Both the position numbers and the translations under genes were made by a program. Source: an uncultured Blautia sp. (GTDB lineage: Bacteria; Bacillota; Clostridia; Lachnospirales; Lachnospiraceae). Taken from it: a DNA stretch of 6,472 bases. The notes beneath the pieces are model-generated. The model was not told where the DNA came from. It was given only the letters and a program-made list of their open reading frames with translations, and ran no database searches. Position 1 is the stretch's first letter. Every line of letters begins with the position of its first letter. This document shows positions 6,058 through 6,472 of the stretch, in pieces. The stretch covers positions 1-6,472 of the forward strand of contig CABSEJ010000177.1 in assembly GCA_902476765.1 (NCBI GenBank), written 5' to 3'.

Positions 6058-6472
6058 ATGAATAAACGGAATTATCAAAGAGAATTGGAAAAAATAATAG
6101 AAGAAAATCAACAGCAGAAAAGAGTGCCCAGGCTTCTTCTTCATAGCTGCTGCGCTCCCTGCAGCAGCTATGTACTGGAATATCTGTCTCCTTATTTTGA
6201 AATTACAGATTTTTTTTACAATCCTAATATTTCTCCCCAGGAGGAATATGAAAAGAGAGTGGAAGAGCTAAGGCGGCTCATAGAGGAGATGCCCTTTATA
6301 CATAAGCCAAAGCTGGAGGTGGGGAAATACTGCCCTCAGGATTTTTTTCAGATGGCCAAAGGACTGGAGGAGGTGCCGGAAGGAGGGGAGCGGTGCTTTG
6401 CCTGTTACCGGATGCGGATGGAGGAAGCGGCACGGCTGGCTGCCCGGGAGGGATATGATTATTTCACCACCA
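6058..6472 (+). CDS. queH: Epoxyqueuosine reductase QueH (DUF208), N-terminal part, truncated by window edge
   Basis: The frame starts at ATG 6058 and stays open to the right edge, giving 138 residues of a protein that is usually around 200 or more. QueH performs the last step of queuosine synthesis, reducing epoxyqueuosine to queuosine in tRNA (GUN anticodons), as a non-homologous replacement for the cobalamin enzyme QueG. Family landmarks are LLLHSCCAPCSSYVLEYL (26-43) with Cys31, Cys32 and Cys35, FYNPNISPQEEYEKRVEEL (53-71), and GERCFACYRMRMEEAA (110-125) with Cys113 and Cys116. These CC..C and CxxC motifs are the family's metal-cluster motifs. The start has AGAGG (6048-6052) 5 nt upstream; an earlier ATG at 6053 reads into TGA after one codon. 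No convincing promoter is seen between the ldhA terminator and the start, so expression may depend on readthrough or on a site inside ldhA. Confidence 0.93.
   Translation, partial: MNKRNYQRELEKIIEENQQQKRVPRLLLHSCCAPCSSYVLEYLSPYFEITDFFYNPNISPQEEYEKRVEELRRLIEEMPFIHKPKLEVGKYCPQDFFQMAKGLEEVPEGGERCFACYRMRMEEAARLAAREGYDYFTT
6142..6172. repeat. Perfect 12-bp inverted repeat inside queH
   Basis: CATAGCTGCTGC (6142-6153) and GCAGCAGCTATG (6161-6172) are exact reverse complements separated by 7 nt. The element covers the codons for the His-Ser-Cys-Cys-Ala-Pro-Cys-Ser-Ser-Tyr segment. No T-run follows, so it is not a terminator. Part of the symmetry comes from the near-palindromic amino-acid motif (S-C-C / C-S-S). 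Confidence 0.8.

Noticed and set aside
5908..6144. 78-codon - strand open frame rich in hydrophobic residues
   Set aside because: It crosses the ldhA 3' end, the terminator and the start of queH; the hydrophobicity reflects A-rich + strand sequence.

Overview
The window looks like ordinary chromosome from an anaerobic, fermentative Gram-positive bacterium of the Clostridia, most likely a gut Lachnospiraceae-type organism. Evidence for this is the strong AAGGAGG-type ribosome binding sites, the tight gene spacing, intrinsic hairpin terminators, a consensus sigma-A promoter, and the gene content (Fe-S amino-acid lyase, fermentative D-lactate dehydrogenase, QueH). The taxon is inferred from protein style only. 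I see no phage, transposon, CRISPR, tRNA or rRNA.

Layout. (1) 1-759 (+) is the C-terminal part of a GltD/NfnL-like FAD- and NAD(P)-dependent oxidoreductase, cut by the left edge. (2) 790-840 is a hairpin terminator lying between convergent genes and usable from both sides. (3) 2423-851 (-) is a two-gene ABC importer operon of the NitT/TauT type: an ATPase, then a permease that overlaps it by 8 nt. No substrate-binding protein is present. (4) 2424-2610 is a divergent intergenic region with weak promoter candidates on both strands. (5) 2611-4831 (+) is a two-gene operon: a PfkB-family kinase overlapping by 20 nt a CyuA-type L-cysteine desulfidase / L-serine dehydratase-like Fe-S enzyme. (6) 4936-5984 (+) is a D-lactate dehydrogenase gene (ldhA) with a near-consensus promoter, followed by a strong terminator at 5994-6042. 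(7) 6058-6472 (+) is the N-terminal part of queH, cut by the right edge.

How the genes may work together. The CyuA-like lyase would convert cysteine (or serine) to pyruvate, ammonia and, for cysteine, sulfide. LdhA reduces pyruvate to D-lactate and regenerates NAD+. The two are neighbours but ldhA has its own promoter, so the link is metabolic logic and not a proven operon. The kinase is tied to the lyase by gene overlap, yet its substrate cannot be read from the sequence. The ABC transporter's substrate is also unknown.

I did not find a convincing new multi-gene system. The points most worth a second look are the kinase-lyase overlap, the importer without a binding protein, the altered nucleotide-binding region of the first oxidoreductase, and a perfect 12-bp inverted repeat sitting on the CCxxC cluster-motif codons of queH.
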